A stretch of 40,000 bases of DNA. Origin: Desulfocapsa sp. GTDB lineage: Bacteria > Desulfobacterota > Desulfobulbia > Desulfobulbales > Desulfocapsaceae. Below are positions 1 to 9,233 of this stretch, in pieces; the first letter of the stretch is position 1, and each line of letters starts with the position of its first letter. The position numbers and the translations under genes are program-made. The stretch is from contig VMSP01000047.1 of assembly GCA_013792135.1 (NCBI GenBank), positions 1 to 40,000 on the forward strand, read 5' to 3'. The notes below the pieces were generated by a model. The model was given only the letters and a program-made list of their open reading frames with translations. It searched no databases and had not been told where the DNA came from.

Positions 1-606
1 AACATAGGTATCAATGGCTTCCATCAGCTCCCAAATACACTTGCTAGCCTCAGGATCTTCTGGATTCTCCAAAGCCTTCAAAGCAGAGCCATGGATGATC
101 GGAACATCATCACCAGGGAAGTCATACTTGTCAAGAAGCTCTCGCAGCTCCATCTCTACCAGTTCGATGAGTTCAGGATCATCCACCATGTCGCATTTAT
201 TGAGAAAAACGACAATACATGGCACACCAACCTGGCGGGCAAGAAGAATATGCTCGCGGGTCTGAGGCATGGCACCATCATTGGCACCAACCACAAGAAT
301 CGCACCGTCCATCTGGGCCGCACCGGTAATCATGTTCTTAATATAGTCTGCATGACCTGGGCAGTCCACATGTGCATAATGGCGATTGGCCGTCTCATAC
401 TCAACATGCGCGGTGGCGATAGTAATTCCACGCTCTTTTTCTTCCGGTGCCTTATCGATCTCACTGAAATCAGTAAACTTAGCCAAACCCTTAGTGGAAA
501 GTACGCGGGTTATCGCAGCGGTCAGGGTTGTTTTACCATGATCAATATGACCCACAGTACCAACATTGACATGTGGTTTTTTTCTTTCAAACTTTTCTTT
601 TGCCAT
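1..606 (-). CDS. tuf: Elongation factor Tu (partial, C-terminus outside window)
   Basis: EF-Tu delivers aminoacyl-tRNA to the ribosome as a GTP complex. The 202 visible residues cover the GTPase domain. They show the P-loop GHIDHGKTT near residue 19, the switch-II motif [11 protein letters not shown] and the guanine-specificity motif NKCD. The start is ATG at 604-606 and begins [17 protein letters not shown], as is usual for bacterial EF-Tu. The gene runs off the left edge, so domains 2 and 3 are not seen. It follows four tRNA genes on the same strand and is probably co-transcribed with them. Family identity is certain; only the copy number (tufA or tufB) is unknown. Confidence 0.98.
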   Translation of the reverse strand, partial: MAKEKFERKKPHVNVGTVGHIDHGKTTLTAAITRVLSTKGLAKFTDFSEIDKAPEEKERGITIATAHVEYETANRHYAHVDCPGHADYIKNMITGAAQMDGAILVVGANDGAMPQTREHILLARQVGVPCIVVFLNKCDMVDDPELIELVEMELRELLDKYDFPGDDVPIIHGSALKALENPEDPEASKCIWELMEAIDTYV

Positions 607-652
607 AGTCGTCGTCTCCCTGACCATAAACTGGTTAAAATAGCATTCCAGA

Positions 653-728
<76 letters not shown>

Positions 729-759
729 CTTACCTGTACAATCGAAAAAAAACTTCTAC

Positions 760-835
760 TGGAGCGGGAAACGAGACTCGAACTCGCAACCCTCAGCTTG
801 GAAGGCTGATGCTCTACCAATTGAGCTATTCCCGC
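760..835 (-). tRNA. tRNA-Gly (anticodon TCC)
   Basis: Minus-strand cloverleaf with acceptor GCGGGAA/TTCCCGC, anticodon loop TTCCAAG and encoded CCA. It is third in the four-tRNA cluster upstream of tuf. Confidence 0.96.
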
Positions 836-865
836 CTGATACCTAAATGCAGAACGATAAAGAGA

Positions 866-950
866 TGGTGGAGGGGGGAGGATTCGAACCTCCGAAGGCG
901 CTGCCGACAGATTTACAGTCTGTTCCCTTTAGCCACTCGGGAACCCCTCC
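866..950 (-). tRNA. tRNA-Tyr (anticodon GTA)
   Basis: Minus-strand class II tRNA with a long variable arm. Acceptor GGAGGGG pairs with CCCCTCC, the anticodon loop is CTGTAAA, and CCA is encoded. It is second in the cluster. Confidence 0.96.
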
Positions 951-1041
951 ATTCACAACCTACTTTAACTATAACAACCTTACTGCTATTACTTCACAAC
1001 CGATCCCATAAAAAAATCCAAGGATCATGTCTTTAAATTTC

Positions 1042-1117
1042 TGGAGCTGGCGATGGGACTCGAACCCGCAACCTGCTGATTACAAATCAGCTGCTCTGCC
1101 AGTTGAGCTACGCCAGC
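1042..1117 (-). tRNA. tRNA-Thr (anticodon TGT)
   Basis: Minus-strand cloverleaf with acceptor GCTGGCG/CGCCAGC, anticodon loop TTTGTAA and encoded CCA. It is first in the cluster, nearest the promoter. Confidence 0.96.
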
Positions 1118-1131
1118 ATACAAAGACAACT

Positions 1132-1160
1132 AATATACCTACAATATAAGAGTAAAGCAA
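1132..1160 (-). promoter_or_regulatory. Sigma70-type promoter of the tRNA-tuf operon
   Basis: On the minus strand TTGCTT (1155-1160) and TATATT (1132-1137) are separated by 17 bases. The -10 box ends 14 bases before tRNA-Thr(TGT), as expected for a stable-RNA operon. Confidence 0.65.
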
Positions 1161-1209
1161 TCTTTTTTTTATTTATAGCTGTTTTTGTTCTTCTGTAACC
1201 GACCTGATT

Positions 1210-1248
1210 TAAATAAAAAAAAGGCCATGTCAAAAAGACACGGCCTTT
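1210..1248 (-). terminator. Rho-independent terminator after qmoC
   Basis: On the minus strand an 11-bp stem (AAGGCCGTGTC with one G-U pair to GACATGGCCTT) closes a five-base loop. It is followed by a T-rich tract. It sits 25 bases past the qmoC stop and separates this operon from the tRNA-tuf promoter. Confidence 0.85.
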
Positions 1249-1272
1249 ACAACCGAAAACATCTGATCATAT

Positions 1273-2478
1273 TTACATATTAACGGGATTTTTACCAAAT
1301 GCACTTTCTCTATATCTTTCAAAAGCCATGGCAAAAGTCCGATAAACAAGATGGGCGAACTTTGTATAGGGCATATACAGAAAAAGCATCATTACGGATA
1401 CCAGATGAATAAAATAAATAATATATCCAAGTGCTGGTAATCCAGCCCAGCGAGCAATCTCAGCGAGGAGTCCGGTAGCACCAACAGCCATAATTTCCCA
1501 AATCAAAAACCAATCATAAAAAGTAGGTTTCAAACCCTTTTCTGACTCTTTTCTTGAGCGATTCATCCAGAGAATCCCTATCCCTACAATCATGGCAACA
1601 GCAGAGATATTGGCAAGAATTTTAACGGGATTCCATACAGACATCGGGCCATGTAGAAAACTAAGTGCCGGAATAAGAGCAAGCACATCATTTGCTGTGG
1701 CAGACCAGACAGTAACGATAAAGAGACCAATAAATGAAAGCATCAATGGCAGATGACCCTGCACCCGATCAATATTCTCTTTACACTCTCTGAAACGAGT
1801 GTGTTGAACAATTTCCTGAACCGATGGCCAGAGAAATTCCTTAACAAACTGTACACACGAAGGCCTAAAATCGCCTTTGATTCCAGCGTTTTCTTCCATA
1901 CCCTTCCACATCTTTGAAACACCTTTATAGGCCGAGACAACAGCCAATCCGGCAGCAGAGAGCATAATAAGATCGATAACAAAGACATTCTTGGTCAACC
2001 AATGGAAATCCCAATGACCAAAAAAACGTTGATATCCATAGGTGGAAAAATCAGCCGCTGAAGGAACAGAAAGCCCGCCTGAGACCAACCACAAAACAAA
2101 AATAATTACAGAAGGGATTGCAATCAACATCGGCAAGCCCTTTGAACTTGATGCGAGCTTGGCAAAGCCAGACGGCCATCCATAAAAGGTATAAGCATAA
2201 GCCCTGATAGAACCAAGGACATCGCCCGGTTTTGCCCCACGTGGACAATAGGCAGTACAATCACCACAATTATGACAGAGAAAAACATCAGGATCAGCAA
2301 CCAGCTTCTCCTTCAGGCCCCACTGGGCCCAAATCATCTCTTTGCGCGGAAAAGGCTTTGTATCCGTAGAAAGAGGACAAACTACAGAGCAGGTAGCACA
2401 CTGATAACATTTCTTCAGCGTGTCACCACCAGCACCTTTAAGATATTTAATAAACTCTAAATCCGGTTGAACATTCAT
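1273..2478 (-). CDS. qmoC: Quinone-interacting membrane oxidoreductase, membrane subunit QmoC
   Basis: QmoC is the membrane-anchored subunit of the complex that links the menaquinone pool to APS reductase. The N-terminus is HdrC-like, with two four-cysteine clusters for [4Fe-4S] centres: C24, C27, C30, C34 and C68, C71, C74, C78. The C-terminal part has about six hydrophobic segments and histidines, as in NarI-type haem b anchors. I place the start at the second ATG (2476-2478, protein MNVQPDLEF, 401 aa), because AGGAGG lies 9 bases upstream of it. The ATG at 2487 touches the same Shine-Dalgarno and is unlikely. It is the last gene of qmoABC, 140 bases after qmoB, and is followed by a terminator. 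Confidence 0.95.
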   Translation of the reverse strand: MNVQPDLEFIKYLKGAGGDTLKKCYQCATCSVVCPLSTDTKPFPRKEMIWAQWGLKEKLVADPDVFLCHNCGDCTAYCPRGAKPGDVLGSIRAYAYTFYGWPSGFAKLASSSKGLPMLIAIPSVIIFVLWLVSGGLSVPSAADFSTYGYQRFFGHWDFHWLTKNVFVIDLIMLSAAGLAVVSAYKGVSKMWKGMEENAGIKGDFRPSCVQFVKEFLWPSVQEIVQHTRFRECKENIDRVQGHLPLMLSFIGLFIVTVWSATANDVLALIPALSFLHGPMSVWNPVKILANISAVAMIVGIGILWMNRSRKESEKGLKPTFYDWFLIWEIMAVGATGLLAEIARWAGLPALGYIIYFIHLVSVMMLFLYMPYTKFAHLVYRTFAMAFERYRESAFGKNPVNM

Positions 2479-2618
2479 CCTTCTCATCCTCCTGTTATAT
2501 TATCAAATCTTTTGATTAAGACTAGAAAAGATCGAAAATCTCTCCACTCAAGAGAAACATAATACTGGCGCTCCCCTCTATTTGCAAGAGAAGGAACACC
2601 AGTATCTACTCAACAGGA

Positions 2619-4883
2619 CTAGAAACCCTTAAAGGGGTTAGGACCAAGTTCAACTATCTCATCAACAAAATCATTGAGAAGCTGAGGGATCTTATCATAG
2701 TCGGTAATCGATATCTGCTCAGAGCGTACACGCTCAGGCTCAAGCCCAAGGGTGGAGAGAGAATCACCTATGTTTTCCATACGCTTGCTGGCAATTTCAG
2801 AACCCTTGACAAAATGGCACTGATAATCGTCACCATATTTGCAGCCAAGAAGCATGGCGCCGTCCATACCAGCAGAGAGCAAGTCGCGTACCCATGCCAT
2901 ATTTACAGAACCAAGACAACGAACAGGAATGATACGAACCATATGATTGAGCTTGTTCCTTCTCATGCCCGCCATATCCAAGGCAGGATACGCGTCATTC
3001 TCACAGGCAAAAATCACAATACGCAACTTGTCTTCATCATCTTCAGGAACCTCAATGGACTTAAGCATCGCGCCAATGAGATCGACATTATAATCCTTGA
3101 AGCCGATAATACGCTCAGGGCAAGCTCCCATACAAGTACCGCACCGACGGCAACGGGTTGGGTTCGGCAATGGAGTACCCTTGGCATCATCATCAAGGGC
3201 CCCAAATGGACACTCTTCCGTACAACGCTTACACTGGGTACAACGCTGCATGAAGAATTCTGGATAGGTCTTATCACCTGATCGTGGATGTACTGACACT
3301 CCGCGGTCAGCAGACTCGATACACTGAATAGCCTTCAATGCCGCACCAGTAGCGTCATCAATGGTTTCTTCCATGTTCATGGCCTTACGCACACCACCAC
3401 AGGTATAAACTCCGGTCCGACGAGTCTCATAAGGAAAGCAGATGAAATGTGAGTCGGCATAGCCATCAAAGAGACCAAGATCAAGGAAAGCAGGACCTTG
3501 GCGATAGGCCAGATTGATTGAATTCTCGAATTTGGTCGTTGGTACCATACCGGCAGCCAAAACCACAAGATCAACATCTAGACTCAAATCTTCACCTAAA
3601 AGGGTATCTTTTGCCGTAACCGTACAGCCATTGCCAGCAGCAACGACACTTGTCACTGCCGCTTTGGTCAGGAAGATGCCATCGTCCTGCTGAATCCCTT
3701 TATAAAAGAGCTCCATATGACCTGGAGTCCGCATATGCTGATAGAGGATATAGGCCTTGGCATCAGCATTGTTTTCACGTACATATTTTGCCTGTTTCAA
3801 TGCAACCATAGAGGTTACAGAGTTACAATAAGGAAAATCCTGATCGTGCTCCTCACCGCCTGGACTCATGACAAAGGCAACGGAGTTAATGCCGGAAAGT
3901 TGATTATCCTTGGCCATTTTTTCAAACTGAGCGTTGGTAACAACCTTCTCATTGACCCCACAACCGAGATGAGTGTATTCAGAGACATCTGCGGGAACCC
4001 AACCGGTGGCGAGAACAACAGCGCCAAATTTTTGGGCATCAGGATTGCCTTCTGCATAAGGTTTGAGACCAGCATTGGGATCTTCCATCTTACCTTGGCT
4101 GATAAGGTCCTGCTCATCAACACCAACTTTAGCGGGAGCATCCCACTCAGTTTTGGAACCCGCAGCCTTCAGAGTAACCCCAAAATCACCGGGAGCACCA
4201 CCAATACGGGCCACTTCCGTGCTGGTCTTCACTGTAATATTGCTATCGGCCTCAACTGCTGCAACCATTTCACCAATTGAATTTGGTTCAAGATCCGCAT
4301 AAGGAAGCTTGGTCGGAAATTGTTTGGCCCAGCCAAGAGCCTTCCCACCGAGTTTATCGGCCTTTTCTATAATAGTTACTTTGCTTCCCGCCTTGGATGC
4401 TTCCAGGGCTGCAGTCATACCGGCAATACCACCACCCATCACCAGGATTTCCTTGTTCAGGGTCTCCAATTGAAAGGGTTCAGGTAGTTCAGTCTTTTTG
4501 GCACGAGTACAGGCCATGCGGACATAGTCACTGGCAGTCTCCTGCATCCATTCCTGATGCGCATCCTCTTTACCCTCTTCAGCAACACCAGCAGACCAAA
4601 TAACCTGCTCACGCAGATTGGCCCGAACAGTGATCTTATCATTCCCAAAATCAAACTCATTCTGCATAACACGAGGAGAGCAAGCACAGATCATTACGGT
4701 ATTTACACCGTTCTCACTCATATCTTTTTCAATAAATGCACGACCATCTGCTCCGCAGAGGTACGAATGGTCCTTGCAATCCATGGCCATTTCACTTGTT
4801 ACTACCTTCGTCAGCTCTTCTATATTCAGAGCCTCGCCGATGCCGCAACCCGTACATATATAGGCACAATACTTTTTATCCAT
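2619..4883 (-). CDS. qmoB: Quinone-interacting membrane oxidoreductase subunit QmoB (HdrA/MvhD-like flavoprotein)
   Basis: QmoB is a cytoplasmic flavin and iron-sulfur subunit of the Qmo complex, related to heterodisulfide reductase HdrA. Residues 1-15 carry a Cys cluster (C6, C10, C13). The FAD dinucleotide-binding motif GGGIAG is at 150-155. A two-cluster ferredoxin domain with CxxCxxCxxxC motifs lies at about 548-596. The last 150 residues resemble MvhD, the subunit that passes electrons from hydrogenase to Hdr. The length of 754 aa fits the family. The Shine-Dalgarno GGAGG lies inside the end of qmoA, and only three bases separate the genes, so translation is probably coupled. Confidence 0.96.
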   Translation of the reverse strand: MDKKYCAYICTGCGIGEALNIEELTKVVTSEMAMDCKDHSYLCGADGRAFIEKDMSENGVNTVMICACSPRVMQNEFDFGNDKITVRANLREQVIWSAGVAEEGKEDAHQEWMQETASDYVRMACTRAKKTELPEPFQLETLNKEILVMGGGIAGMTAALEASKAGSKVTIIEKADKLGGKALGWAKQFPTKLPYADLEPNSIGEMVAAVEADSNITVKTSTEVARIGGAPGDFGVTLKAAGSKTEWDAPAKVGVDEQDLISQGKMEDPNAGLKPYAEGNPDAQKFGAVVLATGWVPADVSEYTHLGCGVNEKVVTNAQFEKMAKDNQLSGINSVAFVMSPGGEEHDQDFPYCNSVTSMVALKQAKYVRENNADAKAYILYQHMRTPGHMELFYKGIQQDDGIFLTKAAVTSVVAAGNGCTVTAKDTLLGEDLSLDVDLVVLAAGMVPTTKFENSINLAYRQGPAFLDLGLFDGYADSHFICFPYETRRTGVYTCGGVRKAMNMEETIDDATGAALKAIQCIESADRGVSVHPRSGDKTYPEFFMQRCTQCKRCTEECPFGALDDDAKGTPLPNPTRCRRCGTCMGACPERIIGFKDYNVDLIGAMLKSIEVPEDDEDKLRIVIFACENDAYPALDMAGMRRNKLNHMVRIIPVRCLGSVNMAWVRDLLSAGMDGAMLLGCKYGDDYQCHFVKGSEIASKRMENIGDSLSTLGLEPERVRSEQISITDYDKIPQLLNDFVDEIVELGPNPFKGF

Positions 4884-4886
4884 TGA

Positions 4887-6149
4887 TTACGACCTCCTGG
4901 AAACCTGAATTGCCTTTAAGGCAGCAGCAGTAGATGACTGGTTAGTGGTGACAACATCAGCAGCCTTACGTGCACAACCTGCTGCAATCATCCCCTTTTC
5001 TGGGTCAGAGATTATAAACCCACTGTTATCCATGGCCAGGGCAACGGGAACACCCTGAACTGCCAAGGAAGGCTGCATTCCGGTTGCAAGAACTGCCATA
5101 TCCACTTTTTGTCTGATTTTATTACCAGTTACCGCATTCTCAGCGACAACGGTAACTCCACCATCAGCTTCAGGGATAATCTCTGCGACTTTCCCTTTGA
5201 TAAAGGTCGAATTCTGATCGGCCATCAACTTCTCACGGAATTTTTCATATTTACCGGGAGTACGGAGATCGATATAGAAGACATAAATTTTGGCCTCAGG
5301 ATAGCGCTCACGGATATAGGTCATCTGCTTGAAGGTGGCCATACAGCAAACATAGGAACAAAATTCAAGATGATTTTCATCCCTGGAGCCGGCACACTGC
5401 ACAAAAGCAAACGACTCAGGCTCTTTGCCATCACCAGGACGAACGATAGCTCCATCGGTAGGTCCTCCAGGCGCTGCCATCCGTTCAATCATCATATTAG
5501 TAACAATGGCTTGAGACTGACCAAACTTCAGATTTTCCATTTTAGTTGGATCATAAGGTGTCCAGCCGGTAGCCCAGATAATAGCACCAACCTTTATCAC
5601 CTTGGTCTCTGTCTGCATCTCAAGATCAACAGCATTATACTTACAGGCCGCTTTTACTGCTGCAGCCCCAGCCGCGGACAGGGCTGCTTTATTGATTACA
5701 TAACGGCGCGGAAAGGCCATCTCATGAGGAAGATATGCCGCCTTACTCTTATTCATACCGAGATTGAAATCATTATCAATCTCATCTGAACAGGCAATGG
5801 TACATTCACCACACGCGGTACAATTGGCATTGACATATCGCGGTGCTGTTTCCAATGTTACTTCATAATTCCCCGGCCCACCGGTTACGGACTTGACGGT
5901 GGTCATTGTATAAGGACGAATCTTACGATTATCTTTTATCCGTTTAAAGTTGATCTCCAAACCACAACTTGGCGGGCACAGCTTGGGAAAATATTGATTA
6001 AGTTGCGCTACACGACCACCAAAGTAGGCGTTTTTTTCGACCAGAAAAACATCATTTCCGACTTCAGCGGCTTCAAGGGCCGATGTCAGCCCACTGATAC
6101 CACCGCCTACGACCAAAATTGCACCTGAAGTGCCTTGCTCGTCAGTCAT
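4887..6149 (-). CDS. qmoA: Quinone-interacting membrane oxidoreductase subunit QmoA (HdrA-like flavoprotein)
   Basis: QmoA is the smaller HdrA-like flavoprotein of the Qmo complex, which is required for electron supply to APS reductase in sulfate reducers. The FAD motif GGGISG is at residues 15-20. A conserved PPSCG segment near residue 60 and one four-cysteine cluster (C110, C113, C116, C120) follow. At 420 aa the length is normal. The ATG at 6147-6149 has GGAGG a few bases upstream. This is the first gene of qmoABC, preceded by about 250 AT-rich bases and the apr terminator, so it probably has its own promoter. Confidence 0.96.
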   Translation of the reverse strand: MTDEQGTSGAILVVGGGISGLTSALEAAEVGNDVFLVEKNAYFGGRVAQLNQYFPKLCPPSCGLEINFKRIKDNRKIRPYTMTTVKSVTGGPGNYEVTLETAPRYVNANCTACGECTIACSDEIDNDFNLGMNKSKAAYLPHEMAFPRRYVINKAALSAAGAAAVKAACKYNAVDLEMQTETKVIKVGAIIWATGWTPYDPTKMENLKFGQSQAIVTNMMIERMAAPGGPTDGAIVRPGDGKEPESFAFVQCAGSRDENHLEFCSYVCCMATFKQMTYIRERYPEAKIYVFYIDLRTPGKYEKFREKLMADQNSTFIKGKVAEIIPEADGGVTVVAENAVTGNKIRQKVDMAVLATGMQPSLAVQGVPVALAMDNSGFIISDPEKGMIAAGCARKAADVVTTNQSSTAAALKAIQVSRRS

Positions 6150-6395
6150 ACCATCCCTCCATGAGTACTCTTAATATTTTCTTTGAAAGTCTTTTACTCT
6201 GCTCACTCTAGTATGAATGAGTGGATCAAAGACATCAATTCCTAACCAATTCAATTCCGTTAACCTACTGTGCTACAAAAAAAATTTCATTACTAAACTA
6301 CACAAAAAAAAATTAACAAAACAATATTTTTTTTGTAGTTCATCCAGATCAAAGGGTTCTAAAAACCTTTGGCCCGAATCAACCACAATACATAG
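6150..6395 (-). promoter_or_regulatory. AT-rich upstream region of qmoABC
   Basis: These 246 bases contain no gene. Seen on the minus strand they hold several runs of 8-9 T and start just after the aprBA terminator, so they must carry any separate qmo promoter. Candidate boxes such as TTGTTA with a weak TTAGTA 17 bases later are poor matches. I name no specific promoter. Confidence 0.4.
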
Positions 6396-6437
6396 AAAAA
6401 ATCTCCAGGAATCCGAAGACTCCTGGAGATTTTTTTA
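6396..6437 (-). terminator. Rho-independent terminator between aprA and qmoA (bidirectional form)
   Basis: A perfect 15-bp stem (AAAAAATCTCCAGGA with its complement at 6421-6435) closes a ten-base loop. T-runs are present on both strands. It lies about 30 bases downstream of the aprA stop and should end or reduce aprBA transcription before qmoA. Confidence 0.88.
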
Positions 6438-6465
6438 TTCCATCATGAAACCAGATTCTAAAATT

Positions 6466-8484
6466 TTAGAGCCAAGGATCGGTCGCAACGATGTTGATAC
6501 ACTCAACCTTCTCACAGAGCCAATCCTGGGTCTCAGGATTGAAAGTGGAATTAACGAAACACTTCCAGTTTTCGTCATCAACCGCTGGGAAGTCAGAGCG
6601 ATAATAGAATCCTGGGTAGCGGGACTCTTTACGGAACTCAATGTGACGAATATGAGTCTCTACACACCATATACGATGGTAGTTCTCCCAGCAACGAAGG
6701 AGCTCATGCAGATCGCCAGCTGCCATCAAAGCTGCATCTTCACGAAGCATTTTCAGAAGATCAAGGCAGATGTTCAGAAGTTTACCAGAGGTCATGTAAT
6801 AGGTAGCTACACCACCACCATACTCATCAGTGGCCTTCATCAAGCGCATCATGATACCTGCTGGTTTGCAGAAATTAGGATTCACGTTTGAAGAGGTAGA
6901 AGCACCAACATGCTCATGGTACAGCTTAACTGGTGCATAGATCTCATCAGCAAGTTCCTGAGCGGTTTGTTTAAGTTCTGGTTTGAAGGAAGCGTTGTCA
7001 CGACAGTATTTCACCATCTGCTTGGCAACGATACGACCTTCTGCATGGGCACCGGAAGAGAACTTATGACCGGAAGCACCAACTCCATCACCAGCAGTGA
7101 AGAGTCCGTCAACGGTGGTCATACGGTTATAACCCCATTTGTACTTGTGGGAACGAGATGCGTTGGCAACATCGGGAACCCAAGCTTCCTCTGGACCAGA
7201 GGTCCAAATGCCACAACAACCGGAATGAGAACCAAGCATGTAAGGTTCAGTTGGCATAATCTCAGATCCAACCTTCTCAGGCTCGACGTTGGCACCGGCC
7301 CAGAGACCAGCCTGACCAACGGACATATCCAAGAAATCTTCCCAGGCCTCAGACTCAAGATGTTTCCAGTATTTCTTCACACCCTTCTCATCCATGCCAG
7401 CAGCTTTTTTGGCATCAAGGAAGGCATTCAGGGCAACATCGGTTGCCATGTAGATTGGACCACGTCCGGCCTTTAACTCATTGATCATGAGATGATTACG
7501 CAGACAGGTAGGAGTAACGGCAGAGGCGCCATAAGGCATAAATTTCTCAAGTTCCTCTTTTACTGCTGGGCTGTTGGCATAAAACTCACCAAGACCATTC
7601 TGTACCTTGGCCTTGAACAGGAGGAACCAGGCACCAACAGGACCGTATCCATCTTTGAAACGAGCTGGGGTGAAGCGATTCTCCATCATGGTCAGAGTAG
7701 CACCAACCTGGGCACACATGGTGTAGGTGGAACCGGCATTCCATACTGGATACCAGGCACGACCTTTACCCTCACCAGTAGAGCGTGGGCGGAAAATATT
7801 AACTGCACCACCACAGGCTACGAGAGCAGTCTTGCAACGGAAGACATGCACTGTATTATCACGGGTAGAGAAACCAACTGCACCAGCGATCTGATTTGCC
7901 TTATTTTTGTCAAGGAGCATCTTCACAATAAAGATACGCTCAAGACAGTTCTCGGCACCAAGGGCAGTCTTTGCAGGCTCTGCAACGATACACTTGTAAG
8001 ACTCACCGTTGATCATGATCTGCCATTTACCGGTACGAACAGGAGTACCGCCTTCACGCAGGCTCTTGGCAGGGGCAGCACCATCAAGGTTGTTACCATC
8101 TGCATCGAGTTTCCAGATTGGGAGACCCCATTCTTCGAACAGCTTTACGGACTCATCTACGTGACGACCACAGTCATAGATCAAATCCTCACGAACAACA
8201 CCCATGAGGTCATTACGAACCATCTTTACATAACTCTCAATGGGGTTCGCGCCGATATAGGTGTTGATAGCAGAAAGACCCTGGGCAACAGCTCCAGAAC
8301 GCTCCATAGCAGCCTTATCAACAAGGGTAATCTTCATGTCAGCAGGTGCCCACTTTTTGATCTCAAAAGCAGCGCCGCAAGCAGCCATACCGCCACCAAC
8401 AATCAGAACGTCGACATCATGCTCGACGATCGCCGGATTTACCACGGCAGCAATTTCACCTTGTGGTTTATTTGGTAATGCCAT
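6466..8484 (-). CDS. aprA: Adenylylsulfate (APS) reductase alpha subunit
   Basis: AprA is the FAD subunit of dissimilatory APS reductase, which reduces APS to sulfite and AMP in the cytoplasm. It belongs to the fumarate reductase/succinate dehydrogenase flavoprotein superfamily. The FAD-binding motif VGGGMAACG spans residues 29-37, and a second FAD-contacting region near residue 450 reads AGDGVGASGHKFSSGAHAEG. The 672-aa length is normal for sulfate reducers. AAGGAG lies about 8 bases before ATG (8482-8484). aprA follows aprB by 66 bases and is followed by a strong terminator. Confidence 0.98.
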   Translation of the reverse strand: MALPNKPQGEIAAVVNPAIVEHDVDVLIVGGGMAACGAAFEIKKWAPADMKITLVDKAAMERSGAVAQGLSAINTYIGANPIESYVKMVRNDLMGVVREDLIYDCGRHVDESVKLFEEWGLPIWKLDADGNNLDGAAPAKSLREGGTPVRTGKWQIMINGESYKCIVAEPAKTALGAENCLERIFIVKMLLDKNKANQIAGAVGFSTRDNTVHVFRCKTALVACGGAVNIFRPRSTGEGKGRAWYPVWNAGSTYTMCAQVGATLTMMENRFTPARFKDGYGPVGAWFLLFKAKVQNGLGEFYANSPAVKEELEKFMPYGASAVTPTCLRNHLMINELKAGRGPIYMATDVALNAFLDAKKAAGMDEKGVKKYWKHLESEAWEDFLDMSVGQAGLWAGANVEPEKVGSEIMPTEPYMLGSHSGCCGIWTSGPEEAWVPDVANASRSHKYKWGYNRMTTVDGLFTAGDGVGASGHKFSSGAHAEGRIVAKQMVKYCRDNASFKPELKQTAQELADEIYAPVKLYHEHVGASTSSNVNPNFCKPAGIMMRLMKATDEYGGGVATYYMTSGKLLNICLDLLKMLREDAALMAAGDLHELLRCWENYHRIWCVETHIRHIEFRKESRYPGFYYRSDFPAVDDENWKCFVNSTFNPETQDWLCEKVECINIVATDPWL

Positions 8485-8550
8485 ATTAAAATCTCCTTAA
8501 AATATTAAAAGAGTTTGTTTACAATTCTTCTCAAAGAAAAAGAGTCAGAA

Positions 8551-8970
8551 TCACTTTGTTGGTGTTGGCAGAGAAGACTCAAGAGCCAGACACTCATCAT
8601 CAAGATTAGCGCCCATGGTACCTAAGTATGCATTAGCAGCACCTTCAGAGGTGGTACGAATTGGGAACTTGAAGCGCTTCAGGTTACCATTACGAAACTT
8701 AACGGTCCACATGATATCAGCAGCACTGCGCATTGGATGAACCTGACCGCCCATTGGTACAAAGTCATCATAACCACGAACAAAGATTGCGCCCTGGGGA
8801 CAAATCTTTACACATGAATAACACTCCCAACAGGCATCTGGCTCCTGATTGTAGGCCTTCATCTCTTCTTTGTTAAGCACCATCAGGTCGTTGGGACAAA
8901 TGTACATACACGCTGTCTTGTCTCCGCCCTTGCAACCATCGCACTTGGAAGGATCTACATAACTTGGCAT
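8551..8970 (-). CDS. aprB: Adenylylsulfate (APS) reductase beta subunit
   Basis: AprB is the ferredoxin-like subunit that passes electrons to the FAD of AprA. Two [4Fe-4S] clusters are visible: C10, C13, C21, C25 and C47, C50, C53, C57. The spacing CDGCKGGDKTAC is typical of AprB. A C-terminal tail beyond residue 70 wraps around AprA in known structures. The length of 139 aa is slightly below the usual 140-165. GAGGAGG precedes ATG at a good distance. It is the first structural gene of the operon, about 200 bases from the mapped promoter. Confidence 0.98.
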   Translation of the reverse strand: MPSYVDPSKCDGCKGGDKTACMYICPNDLMVLNKEEMKAYNQEPDACWECYSCVKICPQGAIFVRGYDDFVPMGGQVHPMRSAADIMWTVKFRNGNLKRFKFPIRTTSEGAANAYLGTMGANLDDECLALESSLPTPTK

Positions 8971-9135
8971 AAAACTACCTCCTCAGTTCATTTTTACTTT
9001 TGCGACCCAGAACCGACTGGGCCAACTTAACTCCTACACAACAAACATACTCCACAACCCCCTATATCAGAGACAAGGAGGCAGCTTACAAACACACAAC
9101 TACATATAATATCAGAGCATTCTAACAGTCTTTCC
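8971..9135 (-). promoter_or_regulatory. apr leader region with 7-bp hairpin
   Basis: This untranslated stretch lies between the possible leader peptide and aprB. A 7-bp hairpin (GGCCCAG, loop TCGGTT, CTGGGTC; + strand 9004-9022) sits about 40 bases before the aprB ribosome-binding site. It has no T-run, so it is not a standard terminator. It may stabilise the mRNA or take part in regulation; this is inference. Confidence 0.4.
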
Positions 9136-9171
9136 TCAACAACAACAAAATGAACGCTCACTCATTTTCAT
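9136..9171 (-). CDS. Possible cysteine-rich leader peptide upstream of aprBA
   Basis: Eleven codons reading MKMSERSFCCC and then TGA begin 9 bases after the -10 box of the apr promoter. The transcript would start at or next to this ATG, so the peptide would be made from a leaderless message. The three last codons are consecutive TGT. Cysteine-codon-rich upstream ORFs are known in mycobacteria, where ribosome pausing couples cysteine supply to sulfur-gene expression. The same role here is inference. Chance cannot be excluded in so short a frame. Confidence 0.4.
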   Translation of the reverse strand: MKMSERSFCCC

Positions 9172-9180
9172 AGAGTTAAT

Positions 9181-9209
9181 CTTATAATTTGTTGCCGATT
9201 AATTGTCAA
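9181..9209 (-). promoter_or_regulatory. Near-consensus sigma70 promoter of aprBA
   Basis: On the minus strand TTGACA (9204-9209), a 17-base spacer and TATAAG (9181-9186) match eleven of twelve consensus positions. The predicted start is about 9172-9174, giving a leader of about 200 bases before aprB. A strong constitutive promoter fits the abundance of APS reductase in sulfate reducers. Confidence 0.8.
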
Positions 9210-9233
9210 GAAAATTAATCACTGAAAATTATG

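Noticed and set aside
7492-8478. 328-codon open frame on the plus strand
   Set aside because: It lies wholly antisense to aprA, lacks a family-like sequence, and aprA is intact.
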